Shown piece after piece: positions 1-9,767 of a stretch of 64,000 bases of DNA (positions are counted from its first letter, which is position 1; every line of letters starts with the position of its first letter). This stretch comes from Sphaerolaimus hirsutus. Its lineage: Eukaryota > Nematoda > Chromadorea > Monhysterida > Sphaerolaimidae. The notes beneath the pieces were generated by a model. The model did no database searches. It worked only from the letters and a program-made list of their open reading frames with translations, and was not told where the DNA came from. Where the stretch lies: the NCBI GenBank assembly GCA_964036195.1, contig OZ038458.1, positions 1,984,001-2,048,000 of the forward strand, given 5' to 3'. Made by a program: the position numbers and the translations under genes.

Positions 1-1039
1 GCGCCTTCGGGACAGAGCATCTGCGAGCTCATTGCATTTTCCTTTCAAATGCTTGAATGTAATTTGATACGGGGCAATGGCCAATGCAAACTTATGCAAT
101 GTGGCGTGTGGTGTAGCCTCCAAATTGGGGTTCTTCACCCAAGGGATACTTTTGGCATCAGTCCACACTTCAAAGGGGCGTCCCGCCAAGTAGCAATGCC
201 AATTTCGGACGCTCTCAAAAATTGCGTAAGCCTCTAGAGTGATGGCGGGCCATCTGCTCTGAACCTCAGTCAACTTCCGGCTGTAGAACGCGCACGCATG
301 CAGTCCAGATTTTTCGTCGGCTCGCTGCACCAGCACTCCAGCGACCGCAATTTGTGACGCGTCTGTAATTACGATGAACGTTTTATTTGGGTTCGGGTAT
401 TGCAAACAGGGGCTGTGTAATAGTATTTCTTTTAATTGGAAGAAGGCTCTCAGAGCCTCAGGATTGTTGTTGAGATCTACCGGCGCGTTTCCATCGTAGT
501 TCTCGCGCGGACCGGTGCGTGTCAAATTCGATAGCGGCACTGCTATCTCGGCGCATCTGTGTATCATGCGTCTGAAAAATCCCACTGCGCCCAAAAACCC
601 TTTGACTTCCTTGACAGTTTTTGGGAGGGGCCATTCTGAGATAATATTGCGTTTGTCCATGGGAATGCAAATGCCCTCGCGGCCGATCATGAAGCCCAGA
701 AATTTTACCGCGGTAATGCGTGCGAAAAAACACTTATGGGGACTAATTTTGAAATTGTTTTTGATCAATCGATCCAAAATTTGGCCAATGTCACTTAAAT
801 GGGTTTTCCAGTCCTGACTGTAAATTAGCAGGTCGTCAATGTACAATAGCACATTGCGATGAATCAGTCCCGCCATTGCAAGCTCAAAACACCTTTGTGC
901 CAAACTTGGTGAGCATTTTAATCCCATAGGTAATCTCTTTAATTGGAATTGACCAAAAATATTACGGAACGAAGTGATGTGTCTGTCGTCGGGATGCAGT
1001 GCAATATTATAGAAGGCCTGGTTAATATCGGCGCTGCTA
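1..1039 (-). pseudogene. Continuation of RT and RNase H in a shifted frame
   Basis: Downstream of the stop that ends the 1912-codon frame, the minus strand continues to encode reverse transcriptase in another frame. A YIDD catalytic box lies at about 832-843, followed by the usual connection region and an RNase H start with an ITDAS-type motif near 357-372. I saw no obvious stop in that frame down to base 1. Reaching it from the upstream frame needs a net +1 (or -2) shift at a run of seven A on the plus strand (1039-1045; seven T in the sense strand). The break may be a disabling one-base insertion, a sequencing length error or recoding; the sequence alone does not decide. Integrase is beyond the window. 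Confidence 0.75.
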
Positions 1040-4000
1040 AAAAAACTTGCAGTTGCTGAGTGCATCCACGGTGTCATCCAGCCTCGGCAGTGGGAATTGC
1101 GGCGCATGCAAAACCAAATTTAATCGCCTGTAATCAATGACCATGCGTTTAGAACCATCAGGTTTAGAAACGACTAATGTGGGAGCGCAGTATGGGCTTG
1201 TACTTGTTTCAATTATATCGTGTTCAATTAGACAGCGCAGGTGCTTTTCCAAGTACTGTTGGTCATCCAGGCTCAACCGATACATGCGGCACGCAATCGG
1301 TTTTTGATCGGTTAATTGCAACCGATAATCAACCAATTCGCTGTACCCTATGTCGTACTTGTGCCTCGCAAAGGCGCCTTTGTGCTTCAGGAGTACGGCT
1401 GCAAGTTCCTTGCGCTCATTTTCCGACAAGGTTTGGGGCACAGAAAATTCCATTTCGTGTCCATCTGGACATTTCACATGCAATGGCTCACCTAATTGAT
1501 CTTCAATTACCTTTTCTGGGACGCTTGAAGAAACCGGCTCTGTCGCTTCATTGGCGCGGCACTGCCGTATCCATTCCTCAGGGGGGTCGCCGGCTTTGAC
1601 TTTCAGAACGCAGTCGACGGGCTCAACCAAACCGATTTTTTGTTCCATCTGCAAGGTAACCGGTTGATCACGCACGTTTGCAACCCTCATTAGAAACACT
1701 TCGTCACTCGTTTCATATGCTGCAGATGCGGCAACTACCCCATCCTTCAAGTTTACGGATTCCAGCCCAGTGACGGTAAATGTACGATAGCTAACTGGAG
1801 CTGATAGGCGCACCGGTACCATTGCTTCATGCCTTGCCTTGATTTCGGTAGCCGCTGTGACTAATGCAAATACTGCACGAATCTGCACGTCCGGCTTGTG
1901 GTTATCAAATGGAATGCTGACGCCTACTGAGGGGATTTTTAAGAGGCGCGCGGGCATATCAATTATCATGTGCCGCAGCACATCCGCACCCAAAATTAAA
2001 TTGTCAACCAGGCCATCGATGGCTTGAAAAACGACACGAAAAGTGTGTCCCCCAATGTCAATGGGCATTTCCAACTGACCAATTATCATTAGTTTGGAAT
2101 CCGCAGCGCATCGCATGTGGGAAATGGGAGAAGTTTCTTCAACGGCGTCGTGCCCATGCCGATGCTCCTGGAACACATCTCTGCTGCACAGCGAGCGCAT
2201 GGCGCCAGTGTCCAGCAAACATCTGTGGTACATGATGCCGTCCATGCACACGGGCACTGCGGGACTGTAATAGACATGCACAGGCCCGTTCCGCCTCGCA
2301 ACGACAGACTTTATATTTTCCTGTTCATCTTTTGATAGCGTAATCATTCTAATTCTATCCACTGGTGGGCTCATGGAAATTTCCGCCATTTCTAATTGGT
2401 GATTATATTCAATTGATGGGAACATCTGTACCGTTACCGTGTCATCTGATGCGTACTCGGACGCACCTGTTGTCGGATTCAACACGGTCAGTCGGCCGTC
2501 ATAACTTTTCATAAAGCTACGCTTACCTGCGTCTCTGTGTCGGGTAATTAGCGGCCTTGACTTCCGTTGCAGTCGTCGGCGCGCACGTTCAATTAGCGTC
2601 GTAGCTGCCGGGGGCGCGGCGGCTAACAACGCTGCTAATAAATACTGGCAAGTCACTATGGCGCACACCAGGTAAATCCATATCTGCAGCCATGACCTCA
2701 AAGCGTCAAAATCCCAAAATCCCACGCTTACCATTGACCTGGCCATTAATCGATGCGATTGTAAACTGCCATCAACAGCATGCGTCGGCATTCCATGCAC
2801 GCGCCGCACAATCGCGAATGAGTGCCACACGTCGTTCAGCGTGGTGGTCGGTAGCAGCTCAGACAAATTGTACATTGTCGTTGCGGCAAAGATCTGATGG
2901 TGTACGTCCGTCGGTCGTTCGAGCTGCCACCTGTGAGGGAAACTGTGGGTGTTGTAAACGGGGATATGTTCCAGGGCGCCTTTCTCAGGTAAGTACTTAT
3001 ACCACTGCCCATGCAATTTCAACACACGGTTGTGGCGATTTGTGCACGTTCCCATAACCGGCTGGAACAGAAGGGCATTTGTAATTGTATCCAAATGCAA
3101 GGTCACATTCTGTCCATGCAATTTCATTCGTATTGGGACCGTAGCGTGGCACGCGCCTTTACCTGTTTCGGTGCCCAACTGATAAGTCTTTACCGCAAAG
3201 CACTTATGCACTAGAAATCCGTCTGGCGCCGCCTTGGCCAATATCTCATTGTCGCGCATGTACCAGCGCGCTGTGGTCGTCGGGTGCTCGGTCATGGCTA
3301 AGCGGAGAAGTTCCTGAAAGTGTTGCACATGCCTACAAGTAGACACGGCCTGTGCACACATAGTTTGCTCAGATGTCTCGTACACCGCTTGCATCGCTGC
3401 GGCCAAGTGACCGGTGTCCACTACGCCAAACCCGGGGCGTGCTGTGCGACGCTTTTCCCGCACATACCTAATTGGGGGGATTTCGAACGGTGCTACAACA
3501 ATATCCTGGTCTGATTTCCATAATTTTTTACCACATGAAATGATTTCTTCTTTTGCTCGAAATGACAATGCCAAAGTGTGATCACGCGCGAGCCAAATAT
3601 CTTGTCTAATTAGCCCAGCTATTTCTTGCCATTTCTCATAGGGGCATTCAGCCTTTGGATTTGGTTTCCAGACTAATTGGCTACCGTCGGGCAGGGTACA
3701 GGTGCCCTCCTCGTAATTACACTTTGACACTTCTCCTAGCGTACTTTGCATGACCTTGGCGCCGTAGCGCATGCGTACATCTCCCTTAAATAACCCACAC
3801 TGCGGGGTCTTGGTAATTAACCAGCTGCAACAATACAGCCCGTGCCCCGAATAACTTACGTTTGTCGGGTATTGAGTGTCCCATGCGTTGCTCAGCTCGT
3901 CCACTGGCTGAAGCGCGCCGTCGTTGCACTTATGGTATTTCATCATGCTCTCACATTCCGAGGGATCTACCGCACGCGGCTGCGAGTCAAAATGTTCCAA

Positions 4001-6775
4001 GGTGACGTCACCCCAAAAGTTCTGGTATGTATGAGCAGACCGCGTGGCCGCTACACATCGATATGCGGTGGCACGATACTCTACCATATTGCGTTTGTAA
4101 ATAGTGAGTTTCAGGGGAACCGGCTTAGTCAAAGACACAGCAGAATCGACTAACGCGGTGCAGTTAGGCAAGTCGGGGTAGGTGTACAAGTCGTAGTGAT
4201 CGGTCAGGTCGCTGCACAGCAGTGGCGTGTCCGGCATCGTCGAGGCCGTCGCCAAAGGAATCAAGCTCAAGCACGCCATCACCGCGGCGATGGTGAACAC
4301 TGTAAACAAGGCGCCAAAGACTTGATTATTATACGGTGGTTCAGAATAAGCTCGCTGGCGAGGCACTGCGGACGTTTTGTCTCTAAATTCGGCCATTTTG
4401 TCAACGCATGTGCTCGAGAACGTACGCGGGGACAAAATCACAGGGGGCTCATTTAGGAATGGGTCTAATGGGGCGTCACGCAAAACCCTCCACTCAATTC
4501 TAGTAAGCGTATCATTGTGGTCGTCATGCGGGCGACAGTCTGGGAGCACCACACAATCCTCATCCTTCAGATCATGCATTGCAGTGCGCCGCAGGTAATC
4601 TAACCAACTGGTACGAAATAGAATTGACGAGGCTTCGCGTTGATACGCCCAGTGGCTAATCCACTGTTCCCGATCTACCATGAGCGCGTGCATTTTACAC
4701 TGAAGGCTGGCTACAGGTTGCTCCTCCATCTCCTCCTCTTCAGGGGCTTCCGGTTCCAGCCCTTGCAATGTCAATAATTGATCATGATGGAAGAGAATTC
4801 TAGCGTAAGACGGCGATGACTCGGTCACGGCCTTGTAAGTGCATTCACCCACCTGTGTCACTGTCGTCGGGTTCAGCAGCGGCACGCTGCTGCTCTGGCC
4901 TTGCTGCGATTCCAATGGCCGTTGCGCCGGTTGTGGCTGCGGGTGCCATCCTATGGCCGCGGGCTGCTGGCTCTGGACGTACACAGGCTGCATCATCTGC
5001 GAGGAAGGCACGGTCATAGGTTGACTTAATTGCATCGGTACCCATCCTCCTGGATACCCAAAGTTTTGTGGATATTGTCCTCCCTGTCCGCGGCCTCGCC
5101 CTCGGCCGCCACCTCTACCGCGCGCACGGAAGTCGCCTCCGCGGCCATGCTGATTGCTATCGTTGCCAGCAGTTGGCTCGGGAGGGGGCTTATTTGGACA
5201 TTGGTAGCGGAAGTGATCAGGAGATCCACATTCCCAACATCCATTTTCAAACCTTTTGGGCGGTAATTCACGCCTCGGGCGCGGCGCACCCATCATCTTA
5301 GCTTCCTGGGCGTCGAGTTTTTTCTGCCGTTCGTCAAGCGCCCGCTCCTTGGCCTTGAGCTTCGCATTCTCTGCACTCTCGGCCTCCATCGACTGGACCG
5401 AGGGGTGCAGGTTCATGGCCATGATGCGCTCCATGACCTGATTCGACGTCTCGGCGACGATCTCGCCGGCCGACTTCGCATGTTCCTTCTGAACAGTTTC
5501 AAGATTTTTGTAACTTTCTTGCATGCGCGCATTATCAACTAATTCCTTCCAACTTATATTGGCGTGCACCGCCAGGTTGCGCCTAATGTCCTTATCCAAC
5601 CCCTGGTGAAACTTAGTGATGCACATGCCTTCCCTTTGGGCGGAGTGCAGCATTGGGTACGCGCGTTTTACCGCACGTTCCAACCTAGTTGCCCAATCCA
5701 GCACAGATTCAGTGGGACTTTGAGTTGATTCGATAAACTCGCGCTGTGCATGATGCTGAGCGTTTGGATTTGCAAACAATTCTTCCAAACGATCCATCAT
5801 GGCTTTGTAATCAAGTGCGCGCAGTTCCCGCCTTCTAGCTACGAAAATAGAATTGGCATTCTTTTGTAAAAAGATAGGCAGCAACTTTTGCCTAGAACGC
5901 ATTGAAACACCTAGCGCATCACACAAAATGTCCCACTTACGTCTCCAGTCCTTGAAACTCTTGTCAGCCCTTCCGGTGAATGCATCGCACTGCGTAGCCA
6001 GGGCGGTCAGCGTAGCAGCCGTGCCGTGCGGCACCTGGTGCTTTGCCAGGTAGTCTGGATCCGTAGGATTAGGTGCGGGTGAAATCGATCCTGACGATCC
6101 TGGGGAGGAGGGACCCGGCTGTCCCGCCAAATTGATTACGCTGGTAGCTGGTTGCGCCGTGGCGTTTGCAGGCGCAGGTGCCGCTCCACTGCCGCCCGCT
6201 GATCCGCTTACACTCGCCGGCGGGGGTACAGTCTGCGCGGTTGTGTTCCCAGGGGCCATTCCCGCGCCTAAAGTAGCATTAGCTGCCGATGCTATAGGTG
6301 CGATTAATCCCCTATTAGAACAAAACGCCAAAAATTGAGTGGTGGCCTGCTCCAGCGTGCTAGGGTTACCTACGCTGGTGTACATACTCAGGCCTAGTCT
6401 AATGGCCTGTAGCTTATTTTTATCTGCTGTGGAAGCATTGACTGAAATCGCCGCTGGTCCCGCGCGACTAAGTTCCCCAGACCACTGGTGCAATAGTTGT
6501 ATCATGCCCGGGAAGGTCCAACCTTCTCTAGTGTACCCAGTGGTTTCCCTGCCCGGGTCCGCCGCGGTCGCCGCCGTCAGGATCTGGCCCGGCGTCACTT
6601 GGTTGGCCGCCGCCGCCGGGGTAGTCGTCACCGTTGTGAGCGTGGCCGGCGCGGTCGTCACACTCGAACCTGGGGGCGGAGTGCTAGTCATTCTACTTTG
6701 ATTTATGGGAGACGGTCCTACGATTCTACGCCGTTGATGCAAGCTCACGTGGTGTGGAAGAACTTCGCGGGGCAC
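1037..6775 (-). CDS. Gag / env-like / protease / RT polyprotein of gypsy-like element
   Basis: This is a 1912-codon frame. Residues about 1-260 are Pro/Ala/Thr-rich; about 265-460 look like a retroelement capsid; a coiled-coil-like stretch follows; a single CX2CX4HX4C knuckle lies near residue 512, followed by an Arg/Gly-rich tail. Residues about 815-1420 look like a membrane glycoprotein rather than pol: a hydrophobic segment ending in a signal-peptidase-like site, a Cys-rich region with several N-glycosylation sequons, a basic furin-like site (REKRR), and a second hydrophobic segment near 1360-1390. An aspartic protease follows (LLDTGAMRSL near 1519, LGADVLRHM later), then RT from about 1825 to the TAG. 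Placing a glycoprotein between Gag and PR in the same frame is abnormal; retroviral-type env normally follows pol. The start Met is the first in the frame, and upstream translation could enter from the overlapping frame. Confidence 0.82.
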   Translation of the reverse strand: MPREVLPHHVSLHQRRRIVGPSPINQSRMTSTPPPGSSVTTAPATLTTVTTTPAAAANQVTPGQILTAATAADPGRETTGYTREGWTFPGMIQLLHQWSGELSRAGPAAISVNASTADKNKLQAIRLGLSMYTSVGNPSTLEQATTQFLAFCSNRGLIAPIASAANATLGAGMAPGNTTAQTVPPPASVSGSAGGSGAAPAPANATAQPATSVINLAGQPGPSSPGSSGSISPAPNPTDPDYLAKHQVPHGTAATLTALATQCDAFTGRADKSFKDWRRKWDILCDALGVSMRSRQKLLPIFLQKNANSIFVARRRELRALDYKAMMDRLEELFANPNAQHHAQREFIESTQSPTESVLDWATRLERAVKRAYPMLHSAQREGMCITKFHQGLDKDIRRNLAVHANISWKELVDNARMQESYKNLETVQKEHAKSAGEIVAETSNQVMERIMAMNLHPSVQSMEAESAENAKLKAKERALDERQKKLDAQEAKMMGAPRPRRELPPKRFENGCWECGSPDHFRYQCPNKPPPEPTAGNDSNQHGRGGDFRARGRGGGRGRGRGQGGQYPQNFGYPGGWVPMQLSQPMTVPSSQMMQPVYVQSQQPAAIGWHPQPQPAQRPLESQQGQSSSVPLLNPTTVTQVGECTYKAVTESSPSYARILFHHDQLLTLQGLEPEAPEEEEMEEQPVASLQCKMHALMVDREQWISHWAYQREASSILFRTSWLDYLRRTAMHDLKDEDCVVLPDCRPHDDHNDTLTRIEWRVLRDAPLDPFLNEPPVILSPRTFSSTCVDKMAEFRDKTSAVPRQRAYSEPPYNNQVFGALFTVFTIAAVMACLSLIPLATASTMPDTPLLCSDLTDHYDLYTYPDLPNCTALVDSAVSLTKPVPLKLTIYKRNMVEYRATAYRCVAATRSAHTYQNFWGDVTLEHFDSQPRAVDPSECESMMKYHKCNDGALQPVDELSNAWDTQYPTNVSYSGHGLYCCSWLITKTPQCGLFKGDVRMRYGAKVMQSTLGEVSKCNYEEGTCTLPDGSQLVWKPNPKAECPYEKWQEIAGLIRQDIWLARDHTLALSFRAKEEIISCGKKLWKSDQDIVVAPFEIPPIRYVREKRRTARPGFGVVDTGHLAAAMQAVYETSEQTMCAQAVSTCRHVQHFQELLRLAMTEHPTTTARWYMRDNEILAKAAPDGFLVHKCFAVKTYQLGTETGKGACHATVPIRMKLHGQNVTLHLDTITNALLFQPVMGTCTNRHNRVLKLHGQWYKYLPEKGALEHIPVYNTHSFPHRWQLERPTDVHHQIFAATTMYNLSELLPTTTLNDVWHSFAIVRRVHGMPTHAVDGSLQSHRLMARSMVSVGFWDFDALRSWLQIWIYLVCAIVTCQYLLAALLAAAPPAATTLIERARRRLQRKSRPLITRHRDAGKRSFMKSYDGRLTVLNPTTGASEYASDDTVTVQMFPSIEYNHQLEMAEISMSPPVDRIRMITLSKDEQENIKSVVARRNGPVHVYYSPAVPVCMDGIMYHRCLLDTGAMRSLCSRDVFQEHRHGHDAVEETSPISHMRCAADSKLMIIGQLEMPIDIGGHTFRVVFQAIDGLVDNLILGADVLRHMIIDMPARLLKIPSVGVSIPFDNHKPDVQIRAVFALVTAATEIKARHEAMVPVRLSAPVSYRTFTVTGLESVNLKDGVVAASAAYETSDEVFLMRVANVRDQPVTLQMEQKIGLVEPVDCVLKVKAGDPPEEWIRQCRANEATEPVSSSVPEKVIEDQLGEPLHVKCPDGHEMEFSVPQTLSENERKELAAVLLKHKGAFARHKYDIGYSELVDYRLQLTDQKPIACRMYRLSLDDQQYLEKHLRCLIEHDIIETSTSPYCAPTLVVSKPDGSKRMVIDYRRLNLVLHAPQFPLPRLDDTVDALSNCKFF
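2520..4330 (-). other. Env-like glycoprotein segment inside the Gag-Pol frame
   Basis: About 600 residues lie between two predicted membrane segments: the first at plus-strand ~4245-4320, the second at ~2605-2700. The segment has many cysteines, sequons of the NCT, NVS, NVT and NLS types, a basic REKRR cleavage-like site, and a C-x4-G-x-C motif followed by an aromatic Trp. A similar Cys/Gly/Trp pattern occurs in the env-like part of the BEL element at 9.8-11.3 kb, which suggests homologous glycoproteins. Relation to the chuvirus-like glycoproteins reported as env of some BEL/Pao elements is a hypothesis. If both segments span the membrane, Gag and Pol would both face the cytosol, which makes the order topologically workable. 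Confidence 0.6.
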
Positions 6776-7505
6776 TTAATTGAAGCTCCCCCAATGAATT
6801 TTCCGCCTCTTCGAGCTCTTCGGCTAACGAGGGAAATTCAATATTTATATCTGGGATCGCTACTGGGGTGTCAATTAGATTTACGGAAGTCTCACCACTT
6901 CTACGCTGGTATGCAGACGAACTCACGGGCTCGTCTTCACCAGCGTACCCTGCTGAATCAGCCTGTGATCCAGACCCTGTCGACACCGGGGAGCTACAGC
7001 CGCTTTTTCCCCACGGTCGTCGAAATAAACCCCACTTACTTGATTTCTGCTGCTCTCGCCCGGGCTCAGCACTTACTGGCCTGTCGGGTCGCAGGAGCGG
7101 ACTATCTGGTGGGCGTTCTGTTTCTGTGCCTCCACTGGACGCTCGTCGAGCCGCCCCAGTCGGTAGCGCACCTGGCGCGCAAGCCGGCGTATCCCAACGG
7201 CTGCCGCCTGTTCCTGCACGTGCAATTCCAAATTGCAGCACTGGCCGGACAACGGGAGTGCTATCCTCTGTGCGTCTGGTCCAAGTCGCTGCTTCCTGTG
7301 CGCGCTCGGCTTCCGCTTCCGCTTCCTGCGCACCTGCTTCAACTCTTACCTGTTCAACCTCAGCGTCCTGCGCGTCCGCAGTCTGCTGTGCCCTGCGCAA
7401 AGCCGCTTCTCGGCGCGTGCGCTTCTGTAGCTGTTCTGCAGCTCTCCACACTTCCTCAACTGACCCTGGGATCGACGCTGGCCCTCCTGACCGCAGCGTT
7501 TCCAC
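6726..7505 (-). CDS. Hydrophilic 259-aa protein upstream of gag (possible gag N-terminus or ORF0)
   Basis: This is a minus-strand frame of 259 codons ending 50 bases inside the next frame's start (6775), in the register that needs a +1 shift to join it. The protein is Glu/Arg/Ala-rich in its first third, likely helical or coiled-coil, then Ser/Pro/Gly-rich and disordered, ending in an acidic Leu-containing tail. I recognise no domain. Position and charge fit a matrix-like N-terminal part of Gag or a small leader ORF. A longer plus-strand frame overlaps it completely, but the minus frame agrees with element orientation. Whether it is translated separately, by recoding, or not at all is unknown. 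Confidence 0.5.
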   Translation of the reverse strand: METLRSGGPASIPGSVEEVWRAAEQLQKRTRREAALRRAQQTADAQDAEVEQVRVEAGAQEAEAEAERAQEAATWTRRTEDSTPVVRPVLQFGIARAGTGGSRWDTPACAPGALPTGAARRASSGGTETERPPDSPLLRPDRPVSAEPGREQQKSSKWGLFRRPWGKSGCSSPVSTGSGSQADSAGYAGEDEPVSSSAYQRRSGETSVNLIDTPVAIPDINIEFPSLAEELEEAENSLGELQLSAPRSSSTPRELASTA

Positions 7506-7601
7506 CCGGCGCGACAGATCGTTTGTTACTTATCACTTAACGGCTTGGCGTTGATCAGGCGCCGCACCGTTCACTGAAGTGAATTAAGCTAACCACTCGC
7601 G

Positions 7602-7611
7602 TCTGCTACCA
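7602..7611 (-). promoter_or_regulatory. Possible primer-binding site (initiator tRNA-Met type)
   Basis: The plus strand reads TCTGCTACCA, equal to the last ten bases of typical eukaryotic initiator tRNA-Met; on the element's sense strand this is TGGTAGCAGA, the expected start of a PBS. It lies about 100 bases upstream of the first coding frame, the right place for a gypsy-like element. The match stops after ten bases and the adjacent LTR end is not a clean CA, so this is tentative. Confidence 0.4.
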
Positions 7612-9440
7612 AGTTGTCATGAATCCGTGTATTCAGCTGTTTTTCGGCTACACGATTCACGAGGTTTTTTACCACACTTTTCCCTCTATTCCCACCTCAC
7701 CGGCCGCTTGCCGCTGCAGTGCACTGCACTGGGCCCGGAGGTCCAGGTTATAAATGCGTGTTGTAAATTTTAAGGAAACGTGTCCGAAGACGTTAGGTTT
7801 TTCAGAACGTGCGATGAACCACTCGGTGGCTCACGCTGTTCCGTTTCCCGCAGCACGCACGGCACTTACAATCAGCATAAGCAGCGCGGTAATTAGAGCA
7901 GTTGTTAATTAGCTAACTAAGGGAAATCAGTTAGTACTTAGTGCCAATACAAAAGGGGGTCCAAGTTGGGTTGAGAAGAGAGTTTATTTTTTAGGGCGAT
8001 GGAAGAACAGTAGCGGCAGAGTAGAAGCAATTCGGCTTACGTCGCATCGACGAAGTTGGGGGAAAAAACAATTTCAGCTACTTATAAGGCAATCAAGACT
8101 ACCATAATCGACTTGAATGAAAAGCTAAAAAGACATAAAATTGCGAGGTTACAAAATCACTTTCAAATCACATAAGCTCTGATGCAAGCACTTAGTAAAA
8201 TCGTACGTAACACAGCTGCTTATGAAAAGAGTACAACTTAATATCAGCTAATAAAAGTAATTAAAAGCTTCATGCGACATGGGGCTTAATCTATAATTTA
8301 CAAGTTTACTTAATACGACAATTACTCACTTCCATAATTACCTACAAATCCCTACTTAATATAAGACGACTTAAAACAGATAACAGTGCAGTGCAACGCA
8401 TATTTACAAAAACGGAATGAACAAAGTATGTACAAAGGCAATTACGGCATCATAATCCAACACAGCAATTTAAGCTAATCAATAATTAGACAGCTAACAC
8501 AAGCTTACAATTAATGTTAATTAATTAAGATACAGAACGATTAATTAAGCTCGTGGGAACGAAAAGCACTGGCGTAACACGCTATGTACAACAGTTTCTA
8601 CATGTCACATGGAAACTTTGTTTGGGGGTTTTGTATTCATTAGTTACGGTAGCTAGAAAATGCTCGCAGGCGCGAAATGCTTATCACCTCCGACCCCGCG
8701 ACCCACTATTGTGACTATCCGGTCAGCTAGCGCCCGTGAGAAAGGTTTCAGCCCGATGGCCACACCCTTCCGAGCGCGAGGAGATATTTATGCTAGGGCG
8801 GCGGAAAAGTATTTTTTGGACTGCGACTTGTCACTTGGGGCGTTATCAGAAGCTGTTCCTACCACCCACCGATACTAGATGACGCACGACAATCTAGTCA
8901 ACATGGGGAGGAACGCGGAACAGTGCTTTTGTATTTTTTGAGTGAAATTCATTGTTCCTGGCTTCCGGTCGCCACCTACCTATCAGCCGTCAGTCTCCGC
9001 CTCTGCCCACAGGTAAGTAAAGGGTAGAATGTGCTTTAGACCGCCCAGAGAGTCACAACAGTGTGCCGGCGAGCCCAAAGGCGGCCACACGCCGCGCCGC
9101 GGCATTTCAAAGTGAAAAATGTGAAATTCCCCTCTCACCTTATGCCATGTGGAATGCAGTTACACCTAAGTTAGACATAACCTAGCTAAATTGACTTAAA
9201 TAGATTTGGCGCACGAAAATAGTAATTAAAATTGGGGGGTAAGGAAACGAAATTGTGCAGAGCACTACAACCACTAGAAAACATGGCGAACTCGGTCAGC
9301 CCATGTAGCGGCGTCGATCTTGCGATGCAGTGCTCTGACGGGGTACTGCGCAGCCCACTGCAGGGCTGTGCATGCCATGCAGTCCCCGTTGCCGTCGAAA
9401 AGCCGTCGCAATGTCTGAGAAAGTTTGCCCAAATTTAGTT
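7612..9440 (-). other. Non-coding stretch, probable 5' LTR of the gypsy-like element
   Basis: About 1.8 kb with no credible coding frame: an AT-rich central part (8060-8570) and GC-richer ends. It lies between the candidate PBS and the 3' end of the BEL element, so a 5' LTR is the natural reading. I could not find its partner (outside the window), a convincing TATA box on the minus strand, or terminal dinucleotides. Confidence 0.4.
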
Positions 9441-9536
9441 CACAACATACATAGTAGTTTACGTTCCGTGAATTATTATTGCATTTGTTTGTCTAAAATT
9501 TTGTGGGGTGGTGTTTTTCCCATCGTAAAAATGCTC

Positions 9537-9767
9537 TTACATGAGTATGATGTTCACAGCTGTTTGAAGTGGCCCAGTAAGTAACGTGTCTAATGCAGAC
9601 GCACCACCTGTGACACTACCGTGAATGATGTGACCCAATTCTTTTCCTACACCTTCAAAATATGCACCAACCCCTTGGCCGATGCCAGCAATATATGCTT
9701 GCACTGCTTTAGGATCGTTGGATTTTGTTGCAATATAATCGACTGAACGTGTGACTTGTTGTTCGAG
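9537..9767 (-). pseudogene. Open frame past the TGA of the BEL env-like region
   Basis: After the TGA at 9768-9770 the same register stays open for 76 more codons to a TAA at 9537-9539. The translated stretch is Gly- and Ala-rich with hydrophobic patches, consistent with a fusion-related or membrane-proximal part of a glycoprotein. It may be the env C-terminus, lost to a point mutation or reached by readthrough. Confidence 0.5.

Larger units (their letters stand above)
1..9440 (-). mobile_element. Ty3/gypsy-like LTR retroelement with internal env-like segment, 5' part
   Basis: This minus-strand retroelement is truncated by the window's left edge. In transcription order (right to left) it shows a long non-coding stretch (about 9440-7612, probably 5' LTR), a possible primer-binding site near 7602-7611, a hydrophilic 259-aa frame, a 1912-codon gag/env-like/protease/RT frame, and RT plus RNase H continuing in a shifted frame to base 1. 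Integrase and the 3' LTR lie outside the window, so the LTR pair cannot be compared. The right limit is inferred from where the composition changes to that of the neighbouring BEL element; no terminal TG..CA or target duplication was found. The RT and protease sequences look gypsy-type rather than BEL/Pao. Confidence 0.72.

Noticed and set aside
6497..7540. 347-aa plus-strand frame opposite the start of the gypsy-like element
   Set aside because: Antisense to the element's gag region, Arg/Leu/Pro-rich composition typical of GC-rich antisense frames, no domain.
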